A stretch of 41,660 bases of DNA from a candidate division TM6 bacterium GW2011_GWF2_37_49 (lineage in GTDB: Bacteria > Babelota > Babeliae > Babelales > RVW-14), in assembly GCA_945861145.1 (NCBI GenBank), contig CAMATL010000007.1, positions 1 to 41,660 on the forward strand, given 5' to 3'. A model generated the notes under the pieces. The model saw only the letters and a program-made list of their open reading frames with translations. It was not told the origin of the DNA and made no database searches. Of this stretch, positions 17,278 through 25,365 are shown piece by piece; positions within the stretch are counted from its first letter, which is position 1, and each line of letters opens with the position of its first letter. Position numbers and translations under genes: made by a program.

Positions 17278-18180
17278 ATGGATTGCATTGGCCAACTCAT
17301 TTTAACTGAACAGACCTGTAATGATTCAATAGCCTGGGCAAGGGATATTTTGCCCATGACCATTGATGGCACGGTGTTAATTGCACGCAATCTCACGCAA
17401 GCTCGTGGCCGTCAAGGCCGTCGTTGGATTTTGGCTCAAGGCCAAATCACACACACAGTAATTTTAAAACCATTCGATGATTGCCGCTCGAAAACCTTCG
17501 AGACGCAGCTAAAAGCTGCTCCTCAGGGCGAGCGGGGTTTAAGTAAAACAGAAGTAGAACAAATAAAAGAGCTCCCTATATCCGCTCATCCTGAGGAGGA
17601 TCAAAGATCCGTCTCGAAGGACATGAGCGGCTTTTCATGCACCGAACAAAGCCTTGCCGCACTCAACATGGCGTTCACGCTCGGCCTCTGGTCGCTGCTG
17701 CACAAACATGGCGCAACCATCAAGTGGCCCAATGACCTTTACCTCAATAATAAAAAACTTGGTGGTATGCTGTTTGAAAATCTATGGCATGGTGACGCGC
17801 TGACCAGCATTGTCGTTGCCTACAGTCTCAACATCAACAACAACTGCATTGGCCATGAAATTTTAGAACCTATCGCCACCAGCCTCGCTGACGCTACAGG
17901 AAAACAATTTGATTTAGGGCTTATGCAAACAGAACTATTCGCATCGCTCTCACAATTTTATGCTAGCTGGAAACGCGGCGAGTATCTTGAAATTTTTCGC
18001 CTCTGGCGCTCAGCGCAAGGTTACCTTGGCAAATCAATCAAGGTTCACAATAAAGATGGTTCACTTCTGGAAGGCATAGCACAAGATGTATTACCAAATG
18101 GTGATTTAGTTTTAGCTGTTGCGACATCAGACCGTACCGTAGTTGTTACATTTTCACAGGTTGAAGAAGTAAGTATCTAG
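17278..18180 (+). CDS. birA: Biotin--[acetyl-CoA-carboxylase] ligase with an in-frame repeat insertion
   Basis: 300 residues; no N-terminal DNA-binding domain, so a class I ligase. ARGRQGRRW (biotin and AMP loop), KWPNDLYLNNKKLGGML and the C-terminal SH3-like domain (GEYLEIFRLW to the end) are present. It attaches biotin to carboxylases. Residues about 67-120 (PFDDCRSK to GFSC) have no place in the family. Their DNA (17476-17637) is a palindromic repeat with a near copy at 28324-28408, apparently read through in frame. The insertion lies between the VILKP strand and the helix starting EQSLAALNM, perhaps a surface loop, so the enzyme may still fold. The ribosome site GCGGAGG precedes the ATG. 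Confidence 0.92.
   Translation: MDCIGQLILTEQTCNDSIAWARDILPMTIDGTVLIARNLTQARGRQGRRWILAQGQITHTVILKPFDDCRSKTFETQLKAAPQGERGLSKTEVEQIKELPISAHPEEDQRSVSKDMSGFSCTEQSLAALNMAFTLGLWSLLHKHGATIKWPNDLYLNNKKLGGMLFENLWHGDALTSIVVAYSLNINNNCIGHEILEPIATSLADATGKQFDLGLMQTELFASLSQFYASWKRGEYLEIFRLWRSAQGYLGKSIKVHNKDGSLLEGIAQDVLPNGDLVLAVATSDRTVVVTFSQVEEVSI
17476..17637 (+). repeat. In-frame palindromic repeat element inside birA
   Basis: Two palindromic modules. Module 1 (17484-17535) is bounded by CCGCTCG and CGAGCGG and contains CTCGAA-AACC-TTCGAG and GCAGCT-AAA-AGCTGC. Module 2 (17582-17630) is bounded by CCGCTCAT and ATGAGCGG and contains GGATC-AAA-GATCC. Bases 17482-17524 match 28324-28366 at 40 of 43 positions without a gap, and CAGGGCGAGCGG recurs at both sites. 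This resembles the Rickettsia palindromic elements, which insert in frame in protein genes. Boundaries are approximate. Confidence 0.8.
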
Positions 18181-18200
18181 AAACCAAAAGGGGTTAATTT

Positions 18201-19706
18201 ATGAAATTGTATATAGTTCCTTTGATTTTATTTTTCTGTTTTGCTGGTTGCGGAATCTTTGATGGTAAACATGCTAAAGTTGAACATGGATTGCGTCATA
18301 ACATACTCATAGCTGGCGAAAAAGATCAGCATATGTCTATTTCTGAAAGGATGCAGCATCACAAGGTTCCAGCGGTTAGTATTGCTGTTATTAGTAAAGA
18401 TCAAATAGAATGGGCTAAAGGTTATGGCTGCATTTCTTCTGATAACCCCAAAAAAATTACTACTAATACACTATTTCAGGCAGCATCTATTAGTAAGCCA
18501 GTGACAGCACTTGGTGCTTTACTGCTTATTCAGCAAGGGAAATTATCACTTGATGACGATGTGAATAAGTATTTAAAATCCTGGAAGATCCCAGATAATA
18601 AATTTACTAAAAAAGAAAAGGTTACCTTGCGACGCTTGCTTTCTCATACGGCAGGAACAAGTGTTCATGGATTCGATGGATATCCATCTGGTAAGACAAT
18701 TCCATCTGTAATAGAAATATTAGATGGCAAAAAATCTCGCGCTAATAGTGATCCTGTCAGGGTAACTAAAACTCCAGGTACAGAGCTTCGTTATTCTGGC
18801 GGGGGAATAACCATCGTACAATTGCTTATCGAAGATGTGACGGGTGAAAGATTTGATGCATGGATGAAAAGCAACATATTGGTTCCTTTTGGAATGAATG
18901 CAAGCACCTTTAGTCAGCCACTAACTCAACCATATACCAACCTTGCAGCCCATGGCCATGATTTTAAAGGTAAGCCAGTAAATGGCAAATGGCATACTTA
19001 CCCTGAAATGGCAGCCGCAGGTTTATGGACAACCCCAACCGATTTGGCAAATTTTTTAGTAACTATCCTCAGAATCTTGCATGGAAAACAAACAGGACCT
19101 GTTGGCCAAGAATTGATCAAAGAAGCTCTTAAATCTCAATTTCATGACCCAAAGGATAACGCTAAAAAAGAGGGTGGCGTTGGTTTAGGTTTCTTTCTCT
19201 CTGGCTCCAAGGATAAGATGTTTTTGAGTAGGTGGCATGGTGGTAAAAATGAAGGATTTGTTGCCAAGATTGATCTGTGGCCTGGTCTTAAAAAAGGGTT
19301 AGTCATTATGACCAATGGTGATGGTGGCGATGAATTAATCAATGAAATTATTAATAGTGCGGCAGATGTCTATGATTATCCTGGACGTGAGCCCAAGATT
19401 AAAAATACGATAAGATTAGATTCTTCTATGCTGGCCAAATTTACTGGTGTTTATAGGGATGGCGAACACACGTTCACCGTGAACATGCGTGACAATAAGC
19501 TCTTTGTTCTAGATTCATATTTTCCGAGTGAAATACAATTATACCCAGAGAAAGAAGACTTTTTCTTTATGCGAGAAAAATATATGCTTTCGCTCCAATT
19601 CATGAGATCTAAAGGTGTTATTGATAGCATTATTCCTTTTAGTAAAAATGGTAAACGACTGCGAAATGACAAAGGAGACATCGTATTAAAGAAGACCAAA
19701 GAGTAA
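18201..19706 (+). CDS. Lipoprotein serine hydrolase, beta-lactamase/DD-peptidase (class C) family
   Basis: 501 residues. The lipobox FAGC (Cys17) predicts membrane anchoring. The catalytic motifs of the PF00144 family are present: SISK (Ser96, Lys99), YSG (Tyr198) and HGG (His346). A C-terminal domain (about 400-501) resembles the extra domain common in these hydrolases. Members hydrolyse beta-lactams, D-amino-acid peptides or esters; the substrate cannot be told. A nearby ribosome site is AAGGGG. Codon choice looks more AT-rich than its neighbours, and the gene sits beside a decayed segment, so recent acquisition is possible. Confidence 0.88.
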   Translation: MKLYIVPLILFFCFAGCGIFDGKHAKVEHGLRHNILIAGEKDQHMSISERMQHHKVPAVSIAVISKDQIEWAKGYGCISSDNPKKITTNTLFQAASISKPVTALGALLLIQQGKLSLDDDVNKYLKSWKIPDNKFTKKEKVTLRRLLSHTAGTSVHGFDGYPSGKTIPSVIEILDGKKSRANSDPVRVTKTPGTELRYSGGGITIVQLLIEDVTGERFDAWMKSNILVPFGMNASTFSQPLTQPYTNLAAHGHDFKGKPVNGKWHTYPEMAAAGLWTTPTDLANFLVTILRILHGKQTGPVGQELIKEALKSQFHDPKDNAKKEGGVGLGFFLSGSKDKMFLSRWHGGKNEGFVAKIDLWPGLKKGLVIMTNGDGGDELINEIINSAADVYDYPGREPKIKNTIRLDSSMLAKFTGVYRDGEHTFTVNMRDNKLFVLDSYFPSEIQLYPEKEDFFFMREKYMLSLQFMRSKGVIDSIIPFSKNGKRLRNDKGDIVLKKTKE

Positions 19707-19848
19707 ACTCGAAGATAATACGACGATTGCAGAATATATTACCGACGATATTGCTAACCACATCAATAGCAATAGCTATCTTTATCTTATTATAGATAAG
19801 CTTAAAGCTGTACACCGCTACAAAGAAAGCAAAGAAGAACCCTGCTAA
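19690..19848 (+). pseudogene. Possible gene remnant
   Basis: An open frame without a start codon reads through protein-like residues (IAEYITDDIANHINSNSYLY, then KLKAVHRYKESKEEPC) and ends at TAA 19846-19848. It overlaps the end of the serine hydrolase gene in another frame. It could be the tail of a lost small protein. The family is not recognised. Confidence 0.3.
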
Positions 19849-19878
19849 AAAACAAGTATCTTTCAAAATCGGGTAGGA

Positions 19879-19900
19879 GGAGTTGGCTTCAACCAACTCC
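19879..19900. repeat. Palindromic sequence in the decayed region
   Basis: GGAGTTGG and CCAACTCC flank CTTCAA, and the surroundings are G/C-rich (GGGTAGGA and GACCCCCCACG) within AT-rich DNA. It looks like a dispersed palindromic repeat, but only one copy is in this window. The rest of 19707-20024 holds only the remnant above and the hairpin at 19982-20008. Confidence 0.4.
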
Positions 19901-19981
19901 GACCCCCCACGCCATCGAATAAACTTAACCCGTATACGGAAGAAGTTCGAATTTAAACGATCCATTGCTAGAATTTTGGCG

Positions 19982-20008
19982 AATTTAAGGACTAGTACTC
20001 CTTAAATT
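19982..20008. repeat. 10-bp inverted repeat before the truncated ATPase
   Basis: AATTTAAGGA (19982-19991) and TCCTTAAATT (19999-20008) are perfectly complementary around CTAGTAC. The site lies where the missing ATPase half should be, so it could mark a deletion junction. There is no T-run of a terminator. Confidence 0.35.
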
Positions 20009-20024
20009 TATACAATAATCAGGA

Positions 20025-20657
20025 TTGCCTGTCTTGATTTCAGCCAAAAACGTAGGCTTTAACTTGGTTAATTCATATCTTTTAAAAGACATTCTTGCCC
20101 TGGAGCGAATCAAGAAATCAGACATACTTTTGAATCTTGTTAAATTGCTGGCCTTTCAAATTGGGCAGCTGGTTTCACACAATGAACTTGCCGTACAGCT
20201 GCGCATCGATGCAAAAACCGTAGCCCGCTATTTAGATCTGCTTGAAAAATCATTTGTACTGTGCAAACTTGGCGGATTTGGGAAAAACTTGAGACGGGAA
20301 GTAACGGGCAAGCATAAATTTTACTTTTACGATCTTGGGGTAAGCAATGCCGTCATTGCTTATTTTAATGAGCTGCAATTACGTAATGATGTTGGGGCAT
20401 TATGGGAGAATTTTGTATTCATCGAGCGATTAAAACAAAGCTCATACAAAGGTTTTTATGGTAGTCGCTATTTTTGGAGAACATACGAAGGACAAGGGGT
20501 TGATTTTATCGAAGAGGTTGAACAACAATTAGCTGCCTTCGAGGCAAAATGGTCTTCAAGTAAACACGTGTATGCACCTGCCGCTTGGAAAACAAATTAC
20601 CCTCAGGCATCTTTTGTGGTTATATCACCAGAAAATTATCTCGACTACGTGACCTAA
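20025..20657 (+). pseudogene. Truncated AAA_14/DUF4143 ATPase (C-terminal half only)
   Basis: About 210 residues match the C-terminal part of the AAA_14-DUF4143 proteins: NSYLLKDIL, then a winged-helix-like QIGQLVSHNELAVQLRIDAKTVARYLDLLEKSFVL, then FYFYDLGVSNAV, GALWENFVFIERLK and the nuclease-like VDFIEE...AFEAKW. The N-terminal ATPase domain with Walker A and B, normally about 200 residues, is missing. There is no good ATG or ribosome site; the first in-frame start is a TTG. I read it as a decayed gene. Function of intact members is not firmly known. Confidence 0.72.
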
Positions 20658-20702
20658 TGCACATCTGCGCATCAAATCCAAGAAGAGATGAAGTAAGAAA
20701 TC

Positions 20703-20749
20703 AAAAGCAAGAAGGCCATCGACTCAACATCGAGGGCCTTCTTGCTTTT
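20703..20749. terminator. Bidirectional terminator
   Basis: A perfect 15-bp stem (20703-20717 with 20735-20749) begins with AAAA and ends with TTTT. It lies between the convergent ends of the truncated ATPase and sppA. Confidence 0.85.
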
Positions 20750-20756
20750 AAAAAAT

Positions 20757-21704
20757 TTAAACCTGTAGCTGCGGCTGTTCAGCTCCAAGCTGCATCGCTG
20801 TTTGCTGATAAACGTTCACACAAAAATTTGCCATACGTGCGGCCAACGATGAACTCATCTCAGCACCAAAATCATCTTCATCTGAAAAATGCCGCATGAT
20901 GCCGCGCACGCCTCGACTACCAGTTATCAATTTCAGATCATCGCTATCAACCTTCAAGAGTATCGCCATGGCGTCAACCGCGTCACGATACGAGCCGAGG
21001 TCATCAACCAATTTAAGCTGCTTAGCCTGGTTGCCAGTAAATATTTTACCGTTTGCCCAAGTCTTATGATTTGCCTTATCAAGACCGCGATATTGCGCAA
21101 CATCAGCTACAAATTGATCATAGGTGTCATCAGCTATCTTTTGTAAAAATTCAACTTCATTTTGCTTAACATCCTTAAATGGATCTAGAGCCGTTTTGTA
21201 CTCACCTGCCTGCACATGAGTGTGCGTTATTTTCCATGATTCTAATAAATGTTTCACGTTTGGCGCTCGCAAAACAGCTCCGATACTACCGACAATCGCC
21301 GACGGGTTGGCAATAATTTTGTTAGCACCGCAGACGGCGTAGTACGCTCCGGAAGCACCGCAATTTTCTATAAAAGCAATAACCGGCTTTTTAGTTTTAA
21401 AGCGGCATAGCTCTCGAAAAATTGCTTGGCTTGAACCTGGCATCCCGCCCGGGGATTCAACTTTAACAATAAGACCTTCGATCGAAGGATTTGCTTCAAA
21501 ATCTTGAATCCGCTTTGTGTAAAAAACTGAATCAGTAATCGCGTCGCGCAAATACAAATACCCTACTTCAGTCTTGCCACCCACTACTTCATTGATACTA
21601 CTTCTAATCCCTGCAATAAAAAATGGTAGCACCTGCAAGAAAAGCAGGAGGAAGAAAATATTTTTTAAGACCCCCAAAAAAGTCCATCCTGAGGTGAGTT
21701 TCAT
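20757..21704 (-). CDS. sppA: Signal peptide peptidase SppA (short, 36K type)
   Basis: 315 residues, the single-domain form. An N-terminal membrane anchor (about 14-32) precedes the S49 peptidase domain. The catalytic Ser is in CGASGAYY (Ser118) and the general-base Lys in QAGEYK (Lys170); ESPGG (83-87) is also conserved. It degrades signal peptides left in the membrane after export, which fits the many exported proteins nearby. The rubredoxin gene is about 90 bases upstream on the same strand. Confidence 0.94.
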   Translation of the reverse strand: MKLTSGWTFLGVLKNIFFLLLFLQVLPFFIAGIRSSINEVVGGKTEVGYLYLRDAITDSVFYTKRIQDFEANPSIEGLIVKVESPGGMPGSSQAIFRELCRFKTKKPVIAFIENCGASGAYYAVCGANKIIANPSAIVGSIGAVLRAPNVKHLLESWKITHTHVQAGEYKTALDPFKDVKQNEVEFLQKIADDTYDQFVADVAQYRGLDKANHKTWANGKIFTGNQAKQLKLVDDLGSYRDAVDAMAILLKVDSDDLKLITGSRGVRGIMRHFSDEDDFGAEMSSSLAARMANFCVNVYQQTAMQLGAEQPQLQV

Positions 21705-21790
21705 GCTTTTACTCCATTGTTATTGTAAATATTTCTGCTGGACTTAATGACCTAATTAATCAAAAGACGATGCGCTGTTACCGAATGGTC

Positions 21791-22030
21791 TTATCGCGCT
21801 TTTTTAAGTTTTTTAAGCATCACCGGCTCTGTACTCAGCGAGTCTTCTTCTACTACAGCCAGTGGATCATGTGCAATTTCTTTAAACAAGCTTTTAAGCA
21901 CGCCACATTTGGTGCAGCACCACGTAGCAGGTAACGCTTCAAATGACGAAAAACGGTCGGACTCTGTAGCCCGACCGTTTTGTTGTACTATAAATCCGCA
22001 AACGGTGCACTGAAAATCAGTGAGTATCAT
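21791..22030 (-). CDS. Rubredoxin-like protein
   Basis: 79 residues. Two CxxC iron knuckles are present (CTVCGF at residues 9-14 and CTKCGV at 38-43), with the family's spacing and the FSSFEALPATWCCTKCG pattern (usual form SFEDLPDDWVCPxCG). Some conserved acidic residues between the knuckles are changed, and a 30-residue tail is added. Rubredoxins carry single electrons, often to oxygen- or peroxide-reducing enzymes. The FAD oxidoreductase at 4.2 kb is a candidate reductase. It starts six bases after the stop of the upstream gene, so they are co-transcribed. Confidence 0.85.
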   Translation of the reverse strand: MILTDFQCTVCGFIVQQNGRATESDRFSSFEALPATWCCTKCGVLKSLFKEIAHDPLAVVEEDSLSTEPVMLKKLKKAR

Positions 22031-22036
22031 ATGCTC

Positions 22037-22525
22037 CTAAAGATCGAGACTAATTTTTTTTGAGGCTAAGCGGCGCATCAGGTTTACAGGATCCCGATGA
22101 ACAACCGCAAGTGTCTTTGGTGAATTTGGTTTGTACACAAACTCAACAACACGATCAATTTTACCATCAAACTGTTCAAATTCAACTGAACGAGAATCCG
22201 ATTTTTTACGATAATCCAAGTAACGAACCTCAGTCGAGGCAGCTACCGGCTTATTGTTTTTAATTTTATAGCGGCACGAGATGAAATACGGTGTGCCGTT
22301 GGCGCGTTTGATTGTTTTTTTGATAACGCGCATAGCTTTTTTCATAAGCTGGTTTTCTGATTTTTCATCTTTATCCGGGGTCTGCACGCTTTCGATTTGC
22401 TCGACGCCGGCCGTTTTGTCCACTGCAAACGCAGCTGGAACTATGGTCAAGATACAGGAAGTAAGAACAAGCGCTCGCAATGCCATAAGGCTGCGTAATA
22501 TTGTTAAGGAAGTTTGACGTTTCAC
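22037..22525 (-). CDS. Exported protein of unknown function
   Basis: 162 residues if started at the GTG at 22525, chosen for the strong ribosome site GGAGGA six bases upstream and because a signal peptide then begins at once (VKRQTSLTILRSLMALRALV...PAAFA). Upstream in-frame ATGs (22600, 22585, 22552) lack this. A Lys-rich stretch precedes a small folded part (YFISCRYKIKNNKPVAASTEVRYLDYR). The C-terminus ends in MRRLASKKISLDL. No family recognised. Confidence 0.65.
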   Translation of the reverse strand: MKRQTSLTILRSLMALRALVLTSCILTIVPAAFAVDKTAGVEQIESVQTPDKDEKSENQLMKKAMRVIKKTIKRANGTPYFISCRYKIKNNKPVAASTEVRYLDYRKKSDSRSVEFEQFDGKIDRVVEFVYKPNSPKTLAVVHRDPVNLMRRLASKKISLDL

Positions 22526-22693
22526 GTGTCCTCCACGAGTTTTAAAGCTCATTACAGATTTCCACAAGCGGACCAACCTAATCATCCCCTGGACCCCCAC
22601 CGAGTGCTTGCTATCTGTAATCTTTTTGGGCAGTTACGTTCAATTTCAATCTTCATGAAGAGGAGTAGAATGTAGGCAAAAAGAAAAGGTTTG

Positions 22694-23539
22694 TCAAATC
22701 TGGCACCCGGACCACCGGTTTATTCCCCCACAGTCTTTATGTATTTCAATCGACCTACAGCCTTGTTGCGATAGATATTGAGCCATATCTTTCTGGTCTA
22801 CACCAAACTCAAAAATCAGGTGCAGCCGATCCTCATGAGGCAACGTGATCAATTTTTTTGCTTGAGCTATGAGCTCATGATAAAAAGCATACCCATTATC
22901 ATCTGCAAAAAGAGCTCCCTTGTCTTCCCACGCAAGTACATCTTTACCAACAAGCGCATGTGACGATTCGCTGATGTATGGCGGGTTACTAACAATGAAA
23001 TCAAACGGTCGGGCCCACATGACTGAATTAAAAAGTGATCCCTCAATAAAAGAGACATTGTTCAACGCCAGCATGTTTTTATTTTCTTGAGCAAGCTCAA
23101 TCGCTGCTGGATTTATATCCACGCCAACTATTTGCCAGGCTGGAAATGCAGCTGCCAAAGCTAATGCAATACAACCAGAGCCAGTGCACATATCAAGCAC
23201 CACGAGGGGCTCATCACGGTATTGAGAAAATCTCTCTATCACCCAGGCAACCATCTCCTCAGTCTCTGGCCGCGGTATCAAAATTGGTGGCCGAATAGCC
23301 AAGGTGATGCCGGCAAACGGGATATCTCCTAAGATGTAAGCAAGCGGCTTACCTTGTAATCGCTGCTCTACTAATTCATCAAGCGCTTTTTGCTGATCTA
23401 ATGTAAGAGGCTGCGCTTTAACAAGAAGCATAACGCGTGACAACCCTGTAATTTTTTCAAGCAATAGGCAAGCTTCGTACTGAGCCTGCTGCGTAGACCC
23501 GGCAATTGCCTCAAGTTTTTTGATTAGATTATTAATCAC
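22694..23539 (-). CDS. prmC: Peptide chain release factor N5-glutamine methyltransferase
   Basis: 281 residues. The helical N-terminal domain, PRPETEEMV (90-98), the AdoMet-binding LDMCTGSGCIALALA (115-129) and the catalytic NPPY (185-188) are all present. PrmC methylates the Gln of the GGQ motif in RF1 and RF2. It starts at a GTG inside the end of the upstream gene (GTGATTAA), so translation is coupled. Confidence 0.96.
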   Translation of the reverse strand: MINNLIKKLEAIAGSTQQAQYEACLLLEKITGLSRVMLLVKAQPLTLDQQKALDELVEQRLQGKPLAYILGDIPFAGITLAIRPPILIPRPETEEMVAWVIERFSQYRDEPLVVLDMCTGSGCIALALAAAFPAWQIVGVDINPAAIELAQENKNMLALNNVSFIEGSLFNSVMWARPFDFIVSNPPYISESSHALVGKDVLAWEDKGALFADDNGYAFYHELIAQAKKLITLPHEDRLHLIFEFGVDQKDMAQYLSQQGCRSIEIHKDCGGINRWSGCQI

Positions 23540-24152
23540 CGATAAGACTACCTGATGTTACGGTTACAGCAGCGACAAGCAGCTGCCAAACATTGTTAAA
23601 AGCACCTTGCAGCACCTGCAAAATTCTTTGATATTCTTCAAGCTGTCTTAGCATATCGCTAACGGCAGTTCTACACGTTGGGTCACTCAATAACCCAAGC
23701 GCTTGCGTACGAATAATATTAATTTCATTTTGTTCATGAACCATGGTAGCCACAAAAGCAAATAATGGCTCACGCTCTTTGCCAAAATAAGCTTGGATAT
23801 AATTAATTAACGCATAACCGTTTTTTATATTTTTCTGTTCAAGAAGTCCCAATAATTCTTGAACCACAGGGTTATCACGCGAAATTAAAAATTTCATCAT
23901 GCGATGCTGAAGCTTAACAAGTTGCTGACTAATTGGCGCTTCGTCGGTCAAAACACCATCACAAGTCAGTACAAATGCACCAGCCTCAAGAGGCTTACCG
24001 TGTTGCTCCAAAATATCTTTGAGCGAGCGGCCTTGCGATGTCCGATCACTCCCAATTTTATCTTGTCGAAAATTTGGATTGAATGCATTTTCATGCGCCA
24101 ACACACGAGCCCCCACCAGTACGATACTCATCAACGCGAAATATTTCTTCAT
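23532..24152 (-). CDS. Exported protein of unknown function
   Basis: 206 residues. The signal peptide MKKYFALMSIVLVGARVLA ends at an AHE cleavage site. The rest is mainly helical (LKDILEQHGKPLEAGAFVL, LGLLEQKNIKNGYALINYIQ), with a hydrophobic C-terminal stretch (VWQLLVAAVTVTSG) that could be a membrane or amphipathic segment. It lies between ftsY and prmC and overlaps prmC by eight bases. No family recognised. Confidence 0.7.
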   Translation of the reverse strand: MKKYFALMSIVLVGARVLAHENAFNPNFRQDKIGSDRTSQGRSLKDILEQHGKPLEAGAFVLTCDGVLTDEAPISQQLVKLQHRMMKFLISRDNPVVQELLGLLEQKNIKNGYALINYIQAYFGKEREPLFAFVATMVHEQNEINIIRTQALGLLSDPTCRTAVSDMLRQLEEYQRILQVLQGAFNNVWQLLVAAVTVTSGSLIGD

Positions 24153-24184
24153 ACCCTTACTCCCTTTTTGTCGATGAAAAGGAC

Positions 24185-25078
24185 TTACCCATTAACTAGA
24201 TCATGTACAAATTCGCGAGGATTAAAAAGCTTAAGCGCTTCTACATTTTCACCAAAAGCAATGTACACAACAGGAAGTTTATACTCTGCTGCAATTGCAA
24301 ACACGATCCCACCCTTACCAGTTCCATCAAGTTTAGTAAGCACTACACCATCAAGCGTGGTCGCTTCATGAAAAACTTCAGCCTGACGCAACGAATTTTG
24401 CCCAAGCATGGCATCAACGCCAAGCCATACAGTCACTCGTTGGCCAACAAGTACTTTGTCCAGTACGCGGCGAATTTTTTCCAATTCTTTCATTAAGTTA
24501 ACTTTGGTCTGCAAGCGACCCGCGGTATCAATAATCAAATGATCAAAGCCTTCATTAATAAACCGTTGCGATGCATCAAACATCACCGCGGCTGGATCTT
24601 GATCCGGTTTGCCCACATGCACGGCTACGCCTATGGTCTTACCCCATGCCATGAGCTGCTCGGTAGCTGCAGCGCGAAACGTGTCACCCGCCACCAAAAG
24701 TACTTTTTTGCCCGCGGCACGATACACATGAGCCAATTTGGCCACAAATGTCGTTTTACCACTCCCATTCACACCCACCATGAGTAACACGCGGGGCATA
24801 GGCTCAAGTTTTTCAGGCAATACTAAGCGCTCTATTAAAAGCTCTTCAAAAGCATGCTTTACTGTTTCTACATGATTTGTTTTCAGCTTGGCAATTTCAA
24901 CACGCAACTGTTTAATCAATTCCTCCGTTGTTGCAACACCAACATCAGCACCAATAAGTACTGTTTTCAACTCCTGAAAGAATGATTCATCAAAAATTGC
25001 GCGGTTAAACAACGTACTAACCTTACTAGCAACCTGATCATAAATTTTTTTGAGCTTGTCTTTGATAAAACTAAACAT
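24185..25078 (-). CDS. ftsY: Signal recognition particle receptor FtsY
   Basis: 297 residues, the short form without the acidic A domain of E. coli. The helical N domain is followed by the G domain: GVNGSGKTT (102-110), GDTFRAAATEQL, DTAGR (184-188) and TKLDGTGKGG. It is the GTPase that receives SRP-ribosome complexes at the membrane. It heads a minus-strand group with an exported protein and prmC. Confidence 0.97.
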   Translation of the reverse strand: MFSFIKDKLKKIYDQVASKVSTLFNRAIFDESFFQELKTVLIGADVGVATTEELIKQLRVEIAKLKTNHVETVKHAFEELLIERLVLPEKLEPMPRVLLMVGVNGSGKTTFVAKLAHVYRAAGKKVLLVAGDTFRAAATEQLMAWGKTIGVAVHVGKPDQDPAAVMFDASQRFINEGFDHLIIDTAGRLQTKVNLMKELEKIRRVLDKVLVGQRVTVWLGVDAMLGQNSLRQAEVFHEATTLDGVVLTKLDGTGKGGIVFAIAAEYKLPVVYIAFGENVEALKLFNPREFVHDLVNG

Positions 25079-25299
25079 GTCGGCAAAACCTTTTTGAGAA
25101 AAACGATGTGCAATACCCTGTATTTAAAAGTTTAAAGCAACCTACAAATTATGAAAGCTAAACTTCAAAATGACGGCTCTATAGGGCAATCGGTTACAAG
25201 TGAAGATTGTTTTTATTCTTCTCGTTAATTAAAAATTATCACTCAGCAACACTCTCAGGCATAAGATCAGCAATTCACAACCTGCCTGCAAAAAGTCGG

Positions 25300-25327
25300 T
25301 TGAAAACAAGCTTATTTATGGTAGAGT
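25300..25327 (+). promoter_or_regulatory. Candidate promoter for the first exported/AAA+ cassette
   Basis: TTGAAA (25300-25305), a 16-base gap and TAGAGT (25322-25327) lie about 40 bases before the ATG. This is in the 287-base divergent gap between ftsY and the cassette. The spacing is short and the -10 match modest. Confidence 0.3.
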
Positions 25328-25365
25328 TCACCTTCTTCAGAATTCATTCTTCAAGTAGGATTACA

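Noticed and set aside
19639-19965. 108-residue minus-strand frame
   Set aside because: It overlaps the hydrolase end and crosses the palindrome; the hydrophobic translation looks accidental and no start signal is seen.
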